Of a stretch of DNA of 64,000 nucleotides, positions 52,716-63,697 are shown one piece after another (position 1 is the stretch's first letter; each line of letters opens with the position of its first letter). The DNA comes from Sequoia sempervirens (lineage: Eukaryota; Streptophyta; Pinopsida; Cupressales; Cupressaceae). The notes under the pieces were generated by a model, which was given only the letters and a program-made list of their open reading frames with translations, did not search any database and was not told where the DNA came from. Location of the stretch: NCBI GenBank assembly GCA_007258455.2, contig VDFB02018342.1, positions 62,001-126,000 on the forward strand, read 5' to 3'. A program made the position numbers and the translations under genes.

Positions 52716-54005
52716 TGCTTACAATTATGCTTTGATAGATTTTTTCCAAGCATCCATAGCCTGTTTGAAAGCATCTGTTTTAAGATTTTAGCCATAGTAG
52801 CAAGGTAGTGAACTGTTTGATAAAATGCTTTGGTAGACATGTATGAAAAATGTCGTAGCATAGACAAGGCAGTGAACTGTTTGAAAAAATGCCTCAAAAA
52901 AATGTAGTCTCATGGTGATGGAATGCCATGACAATCCATAGCCATAGGCATTCGTCATGGCATTCCATCACCATGAGACCACATTTCTTCAAGGCATTTT
53001 TTCAAACAATTCACTGCCTTGTCTATGCTATTGCTTACTATTATGCTTTGATAGATTTTTTCCAAAGCATCCATAGCTTGTTCGAAAGCACTTGTTTTAG
53101 GCTTTTAGTTTTAGCCATAGCAGCAAGGCAGTGAACTGTTTGATAAAATGCTTTGGTAGACATGTATGAAAAATGTGGTAGCATAGACAAGGTAGTGAAT
53201 TGTTTGAAAAAATGCCTCAAAGAAATGCAGTCTCATGGTGATGATTGTCATGGCATTCCATCAGCATGAGATCACATTTCTTTGAGGCATTTTTTCAAAC
53301 AGTTCACTGCCTTGTCTATGCTATTGCTTACTATTATGCTCTGACAATATTTTTCCAAGCATCCATAGCTTGTTTGAAAGAACCTGTTTTAGGCTTTTAG
53401 CCATAGCAGCAAGGCAGTGAACTGTTTGATAAAATGCTCTGGTAGATATGTATGAAAAATGTTGTACCATAGAAAAGGCAATGAACTGTTTGAAAAGATG
53501 CCTCAAAGAAATTTGTTCTCATGGTGATGGAATGCTATGACAATCCATCGCCATAGGCATTCATCATGGCATTCCATCACCATTAGACCACATTTCTTTG
53601 AGGCATCTTTTCAAACAGTTCACTGCCTTGTCTATGGCTTGTCATGGCATTCCATCACCATGAGACCACATTTCTTCGAGGCATTTTTTCAAACAGTTCA
53701 CTGCTTTGTCTATGGTTTGTCATGGCATTCCATTACCATGAGACCACATTTCTTCAAGCATTTTTTCAAACAGTTCAATGCCTTGTCTATGCTATTGCTT
53801 ACTATTATGCTTTGATAGATTTTTTCCAAACATCCATAGCTTGTTCGAAACTGTTTCAGGCTTTTAGCCATAGCAGCAAAGCAGTGAACTGTTTGATAAA
53901 ATGATTTGGTAGACATGTATGAAAAATGTCATAGCATAGACAAGGCAGTGAACTGTTTGAAAAAATGACTTAAAGAAATGTGGTCTCATGGAATGCCATG
54001 ACAAG
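52716..54005. repeat. Inverted-repeat (fold-back) array in the hAT B intron
   Basis: A unit of about 200-230 bp is present in alternating orientation. The forward unit runs GCTTTGATAGATTTTTTCC ... AGGCAGTGAACTGTTTGA ... AATGCCTCAAAGAAATG ... TCTCATGGTGATGG ... TGCCATGACA. The reverse unit is its complement, TGTCATGGCATTCCATC ... GTCTATGCTA. Forward parts start near 52716, 53036, 53330 and 53807; reverse parts start near 52950, 53248, 53565, 53640 and 53720. Facing units meet around short spacers such as ATCCATAGCCATAGGC, so each pair can fold into a stem of 70 bp or more. Unit-to-unit identity is roughly 90 percent or above by eye. Confidence 0.88.
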
Positions 54006-54027
54006 CTAATGCAATTGGCAGCTGCTC

Positions 54028-54154
54028 CTAGTTATTAGTTATGCAATGTGAAGTAATTGCATAACTACTTAGGTTGACTTTGTAAAAACTATATTGTAAT
54101 TGAAATTTTGTCATCTATCAACATCTAGTTATTAGTTATGCAATGTGAAGTAAT
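54028..54154. repeat. 30-bp direct repeat with internal palindrome
   Basis: The 30 bases at 54028-54057 (CTAGTTATTAGTTATGCAAT and on) recur at 54125-54154. In the first copy AGTTATGCAAT is followed eight bases later by ATTGCATAACT, an 11-bp perfect inverted repeat. Confidence 0.8.
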
Positions 54155-55148
54155 GCTTTGAGTTTGAAAGATGTGCAATGCAATGAATGTAATCAGCGAT
54201 ATGAATATAAACTACAAAAATCTATTTTCTATATTTCATTAGTTAAAACTCTTTATTTTATTTGCTCTCTATGCTATGGAAATGCCTTTCAATTTCAAAA
54301 AAAATAGTTTTTATCTCTTGTTCTACAATTTTTTATGTTTTTTTAAATCCAATTTTTCCCATTTTTTCACGATTTTTTCCCGATTTTTTCAAAAATTATA
54401 CTTTTGGTTTGCCGATTTATTCCCCAAAAGATTTTTGTTGCTATTTCAGCCTATGCCCTACTTTTAAAATTTAAAAAAAAACTCTATATTTTAAATTGTA
54501 AAAAAAAATCTAAATCAATTTAGAAAATGAAACAACAAGCAATTAAATAAGAAAATGAAACAACAAGAAATGAAATAAGAAAATGAAACAACAAGAAATG
54601 AAAAAATAAAATAAAAAATCAGTTAAAAACCCTACCTTTTGCTTGAAAAATCTCTTCAACAAAGTGAAAAATCTTCTTCCTCTTCTTCTTCTTCCTACTT
54701 GTCACTCCTCTTTCACTTGCAATCACTCTTTTCACTCCTCCAATCACTCTTTTCTCAGCTCTTCACTCTTCTTCTTCTTGCTGTAGCAAACAATTAGAAA
54801 TGAAAATGTGAATAAAAATGAAGCTTGGAGGGCCTTTTGAAGGCATGGAAGAGTGTAGATGGGCACCACATACCCTTAGGGTTCAAATAGAACCAAACAA
54901 ATAATAAAAAAGTGTTAAATATTTTTTAAAACCATGTTTTTAAGTTGCTGCCGCGGGGGGCGTCCCTGAGACGCTTGAGGGATGCCTAGGCATCCCCCTC
55001 AACATCTCGGGGACGCCAGGACGTTTCCACATCTTTGGTGGCAAGGGAAAAAATGGTGGTGCCGCTAGAAACTTGGGAATGCCGTCCCTGTTCCAGGAAT
55101 GCTAGGGCTTTAGGGGGGGACGCATCCCCAGGGTTCACTGTTTATAAA

Positions 55149-56147
55149 TAAAACATTTAAAAATACTAAAATTAAGTAAAAATTTTAGAGCTTGTTCAAG
55201 TTTAAGTTTCTAGTTTCTAGTTTCTAGTATTAACTATTAAGTTAAAACTAAAAGATAATTTATTTTTTACCTAATTATTGCTTTTTCTTCCATTGAATTG
55301 CTTGATTTGAAAAAATAGCCTCCTTGTTGTCATGACCTCCTAATTAGCCTTAATGTATTAGAGAAGTAGAACTTTGAGTTTAGGTAGTAGTCCAAGCCAT
55401 GTCTGGGCTAATGGAGTTGGTTTGTCCATTTGTGATCAATGATGAGTGAAATGATCTTATATTTTATTTTGTTTCCACCATTGTAATGCAAAATGGCCTC
55501 TTTGGCTATATCCATGGTCTCCTAGAGGGCAACCCATTGGCTTGCCATTCCCATCCACCAAATGGAAAACCTTGACAAAAGGCTCTTTTACCTAAAAAAA
55601 TGAAAATAAAATTTATATTATTACAAAATTAACTAAAAAATAGCACATAGATAATCCCCTATAAAATTTGTGTTTGTGATTATTATTTACGTTAAGTAGC
55701 TCTACATTTTTGATGAACTCATTAAAATTTGTTCTTGTGGCTTTCTCCCATTTGGTTTTTTGTTATATGCATTCCATCTATATGTTGCTCTACAATGGTA
55801 TGCAAAGTGAGGAAGTGGGTGGCAAATTGTGTCACTCTATCATACAAGCTCCTTGCCATTCCCGTGATCTCTCGTCAAAGAAGCGACACAAGTATAGTTG
55901 AAGATGAATTTGGTAACTTGTTTACCATCTTCAACCGCACTTTTGAATCATCCAATCTTTTCTATGTCCTTTAGCATCAAATCTAAGTAATGTGCAACAC
56001 AAGGAGTTCAAGAAATAGTGGGAGCATGTCCATAATAAGACTCCCCACAGATACATATGCTATTGTGTTGTTTGGGCCAGTTTGGACAACATTGAAAAAC
56101 CAACTTCTTGAATCGGCTCTTCAAACAAATTACACAAAGTCTTTTGA
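55149..56147 (-). pseudogene. hAT C, central transposase fragment
   Basis: Minus-strand words include FHQKTLCNLFEEPIQEVG (56150-56100), CVAHYLDLMLKDIEKIG (about 56005-55955), KSAVEDGKQVTKFIFNYTC (55940-55885) and VKEPFVKVFHLVDGNGKPMG (55600-55540). They are in the order of the DUF659 hAT transposase. Stops and shifts are frequent. It is interrupted on the left by hAT B and on the right by the Copia element, whose 3' LTR abuts at 56148. Confidence 0.7.
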
Positions 56148-57203
56148 TGAAACACAAACTTATACTGGGAAGAGGGGGAGGGAGAGGGGAAGAGGGAGAG
56201 GGGTAGCGGGAGGGTGGCGACGGTTGAATCAGTATAGTTGAAAACTTTGCTTCTTCTCAACTTAATCAAGAATAGTTATATTACTTCAAGTCCTGATTAT
56301 TCATAGCAGTATCAGTCATGCAAGATGTAGCAATTAAGAACATGCACAAGAGATGCACAATTTTACATGGATATCCTTACGCAGAAAAACCATGGAAAAA
56401 TCTGGCTTGTATAGATCTTCTTACAACATTCATAGGCACCAACCCACTGGAGAGTCCAATCCTTAGCACAAAGCATCAACTCAGCAAGAGAGTCCAATCT
56501 TTTTCAATAAGAGGCTCCAAACTCATGGTCTCCTCAAGTAGGAGGCTCCAACCTCCATAAGAACAATATGATAATTTAGACTTGCAACCTCTCAGATATG
56601 CTCTAATGCCTTCTCACAAATGTGCCAAATTTCCTCTCATAGATCTGCAATATAGTCTTCAAAAAATCGGCAATAATATCTTCACGAAATCTGCAATAAT
56701 GTCTTCATGAAATCTGCTCATAAACTGCCATGATATTGCTTGTGTCTCTTTTTTTTCTCCTCACAAATCACTGCTATAAATCTGCTCACATATATCTCAA
56801 AAATCTGCTTGAATAGCTTTGTATTTCTGTCCTTTATATTCAAAATATTCCTTGAAAATTGATTAATTTGAAGCCTCCTCACAATCTCTTTTTATATCTT
56901 CCAAAATGCCTCTTCACTCAAGAGGGTGACTCTTCAAGGGGGGCGACCCAGCATCAAATATAATTTTTTATTTATTGTCTTTTTATTCTCCAAGGTGGGG
57001 CACACCTCTCTAAAGGGGTCATCCCTCTTTTCAAATGTAAAATTAACTTATTGTTAGTTTTCAAAACCACTAGAAATGGGTGCCACAATTAGGGAAGGTT
57101 GGCCCACATAGCGTTTAATTTTAATCTTCATAAGGTGGGTGCTAAACATAGATCTATGGTTTGGCCACATTTGACATCAATGGCAATAATAATTTTTCCA
57201 ACA
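56148..57203 (-). repeat. Copia 3' LTR
   Basis: On the minus strand it starts TGTTGGAAAAATT right after CAAAAGGGGAGAT (polypurine tract, plus-strand 57204-57216). It probably ends ...GTGTTTCA at 56148, close to a C/T-rich tract (GGGAGGG-type on the plus strand, 56165-56215). The inner start is firm; the outer end is inferred from TG/CA termini and the return of hAT C sequence. Confidence 0.65.
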
Positions 57204-57439
57204 ATCTCCCCTTTTGTCATTGATGGCAATCCTACAAAGAAATAATCTTGAAATTTAACAGAAATATACCTCTCCCCCTAACTAATATGCTCCTTTTGAT
57301 TGACATGCTCACCCTTACCCTAGTTCTCCCCCTTTGACATCAATGGCAAAGGTCTTCTAGGGCTAGAAGATAATGTGATGAATAACTCCCCATGAACATA
57401 TGCTTCTATTGACAAACTAGTGATTGGATGAGAGTGATA

Positions 57440-58014
57440 TCACTCCCAATTTCTCCCTCAGGTAATCAAAAGTCTCTTTGGGTGGTGGCTTTGTGAAAAT
57501 ATCTGCAATTAGTTCCTTTGTAGCAACATACTCTAGCTTCACCTACTGATCAACCACTTGCTCTCTTAGAAAATGATATTTTATTAGAATGTTCTTTGTT
57601 CTAGAGTGCATGACAAAGTTCTTTGATATGTTGATTGCACTTGTATTATCACAAAGATAGAAATGGGGTGCTCATACTCAACTGTGATGTCCTTCAAGGT
57701 TTGCTTCATCCAAAGGAATTGAGTGCAACAAGAAGCTGAAGCAATATATTCCACTTCTGCTATGGAAAAAGAAATCGATTCTTGTTTCTTACTTAACCAT
57801 GATACAAGATTGTGGCCAAGAAAAAATGCACCTCCACTTGTGCTTTTTCTATCATCAATACTACTAGCCCAATCCGCATTTGTGTATGTTGTGAGGGTGA
57901 AATTTTTACCTATTGGGTACCACAACCAAAAATCCATAGTACCCTTTGGGTACTTGAATATTTTCTTCACTGCTTGCACACGTGTTTCCTTTGGTACTGC
58001 CTGAAATTGCGCCA
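57440..58014 (-). pseudogene. pol: Copia RNase H and C-terminal pol
   Basis: Minus-strand words: AQFQAVPKETRVQAVKKIF, KGTMDFWLWYP, YTNADWASSIDDRKSTSGGA (RNase H start with the catalytic Asp of ADWA), VEYIASASCCTQFLWMK, then, after a shift near 57660, HFLREQVVDQ and ELIADIFTKPPPKETFDYL, the usual end of Copia pol. One or two stops and a frameshift break it. Confidence 0.85.
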
Positions 58015-58019
58015 CTAAG

Positions 58020-59065
58020 TGTAATCTCCCCTCTTTTAATCCCTTTTCCTAGGTCAGCTCAAGTTAAGGAAAAGTAGGTTGAGCTTGTGAAGAAAAACAA
58101 TAAAACATTCATATTTCTTCCTAGGTCGGCCAAAGTGAAAGCAAGTGGTGAGTTGACTTTCTTGAAGGTAAGAAAATTTAAGTCTTTGTTGGCTAGAGTT
58201 AGTGGGGTGCCAATAAGACTTAAGGGGTTGGCCTTGAGATGGGGAAAAAATAAGAAATTAATAGCAATGATGCCTAGGTCGGCCAACATAGAGGAGGGAA
58301 ATATGTATAAATACAAGATCTTGTGAATCATTTCACATCATTTTGCAATTTTTTTTCTATTGCTTTGGTCTGCACTTTTGAGCAGCTAATGCTTTAGGAT
58401 GAAAACCCTATTGCATTAAGGAGAAGTTGGGTGAAACCCTAGCTTTTTCAAGGAGAACTTCGTGACAGAGGTTCCTATGTGCTTCAATGGAGATTATTGC
58501 TAGTTTTCATATTCAATTTTTCATCAACATTTAGATATCTGATTTGAAGGGTGAGTTGTGCAAGTTGGAGGTTCTACTTCAAATTTTCTAGGGTGGCAAA
58601 GCCCTAACATTAGTCCAGCAGGCCAGCGCAACCCATGGTAGGTTTTTAGAGTTGCTACTTCATCATTTAGTTGCATGTTTGTGGCTGGAGCAACTTTTCC
58701 CAAATAGGGTTAGATTCACACTTGCATGATTGGGTTTCTTCATGTTGTGGTGCATGTTTGAGGCCCAATTTTGTTGTAATTTGCATTCATATTTTTAGCA
58801 GCAGACTGGAGGTTGAATATCAGAAATATATTGGCTCATATTGCTGGATCTAGTCGAACTATGTTGATGATTTAATGCTATTGTGGTCTGTATAAGTTTT
58901 CCTACTTTTTGGTTGCATTATGTACTGCTGTTCATGCATAAATAAACTCAGAAAATTGTATCTGCACACTAGGGCTTAAGAAAAAATTGAAAATTAGAAA
59001 ACTAGGGCATCATTTTATACTACAAAAATCAGAAAATTTGCATATATACTGTTTGGGATATTTCA
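58020..59065 (+). mobile_element. Solo LTR inside Copia pol
   Basis: Flanked by CTAAG on both sides (58015-58019 and 59066-59070). Its removal rejoins the pol words KALGLV and AQFQAVP. The 1046-bp LTR starts TGTAATCTCCCC and ends GGGATATTTCA, termini that again form an imperfect inverted repeat. TATAAATA at 58306-58313, 290 bp in, sets the plus orientation. No interior sequence remains. Confidence 0.88.
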
Positions 59066-59850
59066 CTAAGCCAAGTGCTTTCAAAATATTAGGTAATGTT
59101 TTTGTCACATATAACAAAATTCCAATCATGGATCTATATAGAGTTTGGTTCGCCTTAGGAAATTCATCATCCTTGCTCAATTTGCATCCTATCACCATGG
59201 GGGTACTCATTGGATTGCAGTCCTCCATCCTAAATTTCTTGAACATTTCTTTAATATACTTGGTTTGTGAAATGAATATCCCCTTATCAGATTGGAAAAT
59301 TTGCAACCTGAGAAAGAAAGATAGCTCACCAAGCATAGACATTTCAAACTCTTTTTGCATGTTCTTTGCAAATTCATGACACATCTTATCATGTCTACCT
59401 CCGAATATTACCTCTGAATAATGTCATCCACATAAACTACAACAATCAATTGATGATCACCTTTAGTTTTAATGTATGGATTGTTGTTAGCAATACTCTT
59501 TTTGAAGCCTTGATGTTGTAGATACTTATCCAACCTTGAGTACCAAGCCCTAGGAGCTTGTTTTAGCCCATAAAGTGCCTTCTTTAGTCTACAAACATAG
59601 TCCTCGTTCTTTGATAAGAGAAACCCTTTTGGTTGTTCAATATACAACTCTTCCAAGTTTCCATTAAGAAATATCGATTGGACATCTATTTGATAGACTT
59701 TGAAATTCTTGAAACAAGTGAATGCTTAGAACATTCTTATAGGCTCCATACAGGCAACGAGGGTAAATGTTTCTTCAAAATCAATTCCTTCAACCTAAGC
59801 ATATCCCTTGCATATTAATCTTGCCTTGTTCCTCACAACTTGGCCATCTT
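59066..59850 (-). pseudogene. pol: Copia reverse transcriptase
   Basis: From about 59850 on the minus strand: VEGIDFEETFTLVACME, YQIDVQSIFLNGNLEELY (worn first catalytic Asp region), EQPKGFLLSKNEDYVCRL, KKALYGLKQAPRAWYSRLD, IVVVYVDDII with the Tyr-Val-Asp-Asp box intact, then MQKEFEMSMLGELSFFLRL, MEDCNPMSTPMVI and LYRSMIGILLYVTKTLPN. At KALGLV it meets the 58020-59065 solo LTR. One shift near 59400 and a few stops are present. This is the RVT_2 enzyme of Copia elements. Confidence 0.88.
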
Positions 59851-60299
59851 GATTCAACTTGTTCCTAACCAGTTAGTGCCAGTCACATTTTTATCCTTAA
59901 GCCATGGGACAAGTTTCCAAGTTTCATTCTTCTCAATTTGATCCAACTCTTCTTCCATAGCCTTTATCTAGTGCTTGTCTTCACTTGTTTCTGTAAAATT
60001 TTTTGGTTCCATTTTAGAGAGTAAGCACAAGTTTGCATATTCAGATGAACTCGCTAATCTCCTCCATGTTTGAATTGTTGTATCTTTGTCAACAATGATT
60101 AGATTTTCTGGATGGTGCCTTTGAACAAATTTGGATGGAGTCTTGGTGGGTGCTATTGGTGGAGTTTTTGGATTTCATTGTTCAACCTCTCCATTTTCAA
60201 CTTCTCCCTCAACTTCTTCTTCTTTGATACTATCTTCTTAATGGTCAACTTCTTGTACTATTTCCTTTTGATGTCTGCCTTCAACAACTCTCACTTTTG

Positions 60300-61373
60300 C
60301 ACGTTCAAAAATTTTGTGTGATCTCTTGTTATTGCATCTATAGGCTTTGCTTCTCATGGAATATCGAAGAAAGATGCCTTCATCACACTTGGAGTCAAAC
60401 TTTCCCATCTTCATCATCTTGCCGGATGTAACATTTGCTTCTGAACACTTTAAAATACTTCATTGATGCAAGCTTTCCTTTCTAAAGCTCGTAGGGTGTT
60501 TTGTTTTTTTTTACCCTAATTTGTGCTCGGTTTAGAACATAGATTGTTGTGTGCATCGCTAATTTCTAGAAGGTATCACTAATATTAGACTCATTCAACA
60601 TTACTTCTGTCCTTCCTTGAATAGTTCTTTTTTTTCTTTCAACAACTCCATTTCACTATGGAGTCCTTGCAGCTGAATATTGTCTTTTTATTTCATGTTG
60701 TTCACAGAAATCCTCAAACTCATTTGAGGTGAATTCTACTCTATCCGATCTCAAATACTTAATTCTCAAACCGGTTTCATTCTCTACTAGAGCATTAAAT
60801 GTCTTAAACTTCTCAAGAGCTTCCAAATTTTTCTTGTAGGAAAGTAATCCAAGTCTTCCGAGAATAATCATCTATTAACAACATGAAGTAGCTCTCACCT
60901 TGTAAGCTTTTGGTCCTTGTTGGCCCACATAAGTCAATATGAATGATTTCCAAAGGCTTTGATGAAGAACACTCCTTTGATTTGACACTCGATCTGGTTT
61001 GCTTTCCACATTGGCATTGTTTGCAGATCGTATTAAATGACTTTGTTATCCATGGTATGCCCCTTACAGCTTGCTTATGACTAATCTTTACAATGTTATC
61101 AAAGAATAAATGTCCCATCCTTTTGTGCCATAACCAACTGTCATCTTCTTGTGCCATGCAACACTTTTCTCCTTTGATTTCTCTAAGAGTGTAGAGATTG
61201 TTTCTAGTTCTATTAGCATTTGCAACAAGTTTCCCTTTTTTTTTTTTGATTTTGCAACCACTGGGATGAAATGTGAGGGTGTGCCCTTGGTCACACAATT
61301 GGCTCAGACTTAGAAGATTGTGCTTCAAACCTTCGACATATGATATATTTTTAGTCTTTGCATTTCCATTGTT
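60300..61373 (-). pseudogene. pol: Copia GAG-pre-integrase and integrase
   Basis: Minus-strand order: NISYVEGLKHNLLSLSQLCD, LWHKRMGH with the first two zinc ligands, CKQCQCGK with the last two (HHCC domain), HIDLCGP and LLIDDYSRKTW (first and second catalytic Asp regions), KYLRSDRVEFTSNEF, HEIKRQYSAARTP, then VVERKNRT with the catalytic Glu. A TAG-TGA pair precedes NGVVERK, and the stretch to 60300 is heavily decayed (YVLNRAQ, KTPYELW). A frameshift near 60830 splits the core. The enzyme would insert element cDNA into the chromosome. Confidence 0.88.
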
Positions 61374-61378
61374 GAAAC

Positions 61379-63240
61379 TGAAATACACCCCCTTAGTTTA
61401 TTCCCAATTTTTTCACACAAACTTCACTGGTTAGTGTTAGCCTAATATAAAGATAAGCAAATTGGAAGCAACCCTTCACTTTTTTATCATGCAGATCCTG
61501 GAGTGGGTAAGGTGAGAGCATACAGTGTAAGGGGATCTTATTACGATATGGAAATGTTGGAAGTACAAGAGCTATTGGCGGCAAGCCAACCAATAGAGAA
61601 AAGTAAATACTTGGCGGAAAAGCCAATCACTTCCACTTTTTAGTGGGCTACAGGAAAGTAAAGTAAAGTAAAGCAAAGAACTTGGCGACATAGCCAACCA
61701 CTTCCACTTTTCAGCGGGCAAGAAAAAGTAAAGCAAAAAATCAACCACTTATTGAGCTGGAGTGTAATACAAAAATACTTGTAAGAGAAAGCTGATTAGT
61801 ACTACTATATCATCATTACAATACGATGTCGAATACAATATATCATGAGAGAATCATACAATATGAAGCCCAAGTGTCAGATATCCATCTCTAAGACATT
61901 ACAGTGACAAGGCATCATGAAAGTATGATAAAACAATAAAAATACCAGGTTTGATATGAAGTAGCAGCAAACTGATATGAAAGAACACCATGCACGAACA
62001 CCAACCAACACCCCTTCAAATGCACATATCTCTCCAACCACACATTTGAAACACCTCAAATCATTTGCAAAAGGTCTCCAAGAGCTAGGCGACCAAATCT
62101 AGGAAGGTAGACATCACCATTATGCACAAAAAACCCCAACACACAAACCAATGCACCAATAACCAAGAAGTATGGCCCCTGAGAAGGGCGACTAGCAACT
62201 AAAATTCCAGCCCTCCACCAAAAATTATGAAACCTCAAGGAAAGGGGCGCCCAGGAGAGAGGAAACCGAGCCAATGCCCACAAAAATGTATTAACTCCTT
62301 AGATCAACGTGAACATACACATACTTCAGCCCTTCACAAACTTGCAACTAGAAAATTGATAAAAACACTCCAAAATGATATCAAACTGAAAAACTAACTC
62401 ACACCTACACCAAAATATTATAAAACATCGAAAACCACAAGAACAATAAAGATGAAAGAAGTCGTCGCCAATGAAGCTCAATTTGCAATCTCTGAATGAA
62501 GAAGCATCCACTATTCAGCTAGGAGTTGTCTTGCAAACTCGAAATTGAAGAACTAGGAGGTGTATCAACGTCGAAGCAAGAGTCTGAACTGATTTTGGCA
62601 TCACTTCGTTATGATAAAATTGGGTAACCAAATGAGAGGGAGAGGGGTTGTATTTATAAGCTCAAACATAGAATTTTGAATCCTCAATTCCCTCCAAAAA
62701 GAGATGCCCACATTTAAAAAACAACTTAAGTTATGAGCCTAGGCATGGAAGGCCAAAAAGCAACATTAGAAAACAATATAACTTAAGTTATTAACTTTCC
62801 TTTTTTGAACTCCAAGAAAGTTGGAAAAGCCTTTGCCAAAGCTGCACTACCATACTGTTAGAAATAGTAATTGAGTGTTGAACTCCTGCCAAACCACATT
62901 GTTGGAAATAACACTTACTATATATAGCATACTGCTAAAAATAGTAAGTGACTCCAAACACCATTAGAGCACATTTCGGGTAGCCTTTGTTACTTATTAA
63001 AAGTAGTAAGTCTAGAAATAGTCATTGATGAAAATGCATGTGACCTCCCATTGAAGCTCTCTGAAAACCCAGAAAGACCCAAAAAACATATTAGCCAACT
63101 CTTGCAACCATCCCTTGAAAGCTCGAAAAAATATCTCCTAGAAAAATAGGAAACCCTAATTCAGCCTTTGACTAGCCTACAGGCCTCTGAAATAGGCTAA
63201 CGGTCTCAGAAAGGACTAGTACGGAGAAGGGGATATTACA
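61379..63240 (-). mobile_element. Solo LTR between Copia protease and integrase
   Basis: Flanked by GAAAC (61374-61378) and AAAAC (63241-63245), a 5-bp duplication with one change. Removal rejoins ITRKGTLS with FNNGNAKTKN of the Copia frame. The minus-strand start is TGTAATATCCCC and the end GTGTATTTCA. TATA on the minus strand is at plus 62652-62659 (TTATAAAT), about 585 bp in. U3 words GGGTTTTCAGAGAGCTT and copies of ACTTACTATTTTTAGT at 62860-63010 resemble the giant LTR at 44451-48896. Length 1862 bp; no primer site or coding domain seen. Confidence 0.82.
61559..61740. repeat. Degenerate tandem repeat in the solo LTR
   Basis: About two and a half units of 60-70 bp. The shared core is CTTGGCG...AGCCAA(C/T)CACTTCCACTTTT followed by AAAGTAAAGTAAAGC-type runs (units near 61611 and 61681, a partial one at 61573). 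Confidence 0.75.
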
Positions 63241-63245
63241 AAAAC

Positions 63246-63441
63246 TAAGAGTACCTTTTCTTGTGATCCTTGCTGTAGCATTGTCTCCAAAATTTATAGT
63301 GCCCTCGTTTATTTCTTTCAAAGTGAGGAACTTGCTTTTATCCCCTGTCATGTGTCTTGAGCAACCACTGTCAATATACCATTGACTTTCTTCATTTTGC
63401 ACATGGAGGGTTGTTTGCACTAGCATGGATTTTTCTTTCAT
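63246..63441 (-). pseudogene. pol: Copia protease, N-terminal part
   Basis: Minus strand reads LHVQNEESQWYIDSGCSRHM with the Asp-Ser-Gly active site, then TGDKSKFLTLKE, INFGDNATARITRKGTLS, where the solo LTR interrupts. Upstream, a lone MCYKCKS near 63585 may be the remnant of the Gag zinc knuckle. Confidence 0.85.
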
Positions 63442-63697
63442 TTCAAGCTCCTTCTTTTTCCAAATTTTTGTAGATTCCTCTTTTGATTTGTCAAGAACAT
63501 CCTCCTTGTTTTGTTTTGAAGGTTCAACAAAGTCACTTCTACAAGAACAGATTGTTTGATTTGCATTTGTAGCACATGACGTTATAATCCATTAGAGGAG
63601 CAAATGGATTAGAGTTTCTTTATAGGAATCCCAAATCCCTCTTTGCATGAGCTCTACAATCTTATTTGTTATCCTTATTCATTCCCCACACACACAC

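Larger units (their letters stand above)
52434..54635 (-). other. 5' UTR intron of hAT B transposase, enlarged
   Basis: Donor CAAAAG/GTAGGG (minus, 54636/54635) and acceptor AAATGCAG (52434), just before the start codon, are in the same places as in hAT A, but the intron is 2202 bp instead of 350. Most of the extra length is the inverted-repeat array 52716-54005 and its AT-rich surroundings, with repeated ATTTTTTC words near 52550 and 54360. Confidence 0.6.
49626..55140 (-). mobile_element. hAT transposon B, nested in hAT C
   Basis: Left end CTATGTTACACC and right end (inverted) CAGTGAACCCTGG are flanked by TCTATAAA (49618-49625) and TTTATAAA (55141-55148), an 8-bp duplication with one change. 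G-rich left and GC-rich right subterminal regions resemble hAT A. The 5515-bp element carries a transposase related to hAT A along its length but with worn ends. Extra length over hAT A (whose own solo LTR adds 1.4 kb) comes from a 2.2-kb intron that holds an inverted-repeat array. Confidence 0.82.
56148..63697 (-). mobile_element. Copia element, minus strand, split by two solo LTRs
   Basis: In minus-strand order: protease (63441-63246), solo LTR 61379-63240, integrase (61373-60300), reverse transcriptase (59850-59066), solo LTR 58020-59065, RNase H (58014-57440), polypurine tract and a 3' LTR (57203-56148). The order protease, integrase, reverse transcriptase defines Copia. The upstream end is cut by a further LTR start at 63698 or lies beyond it; the 5' LTR is not in the window. 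Stops and frameshifts are scattered through pol. It had inserted into hAT C. Confidence 0.9.

Noticed and set aside
52716..54005. CRISPR-like array
   Set aside because: Units alternate in orientation, are about 200 bp, and have no short constant repeats with unique spacers; the surroundings are a plant transposon.
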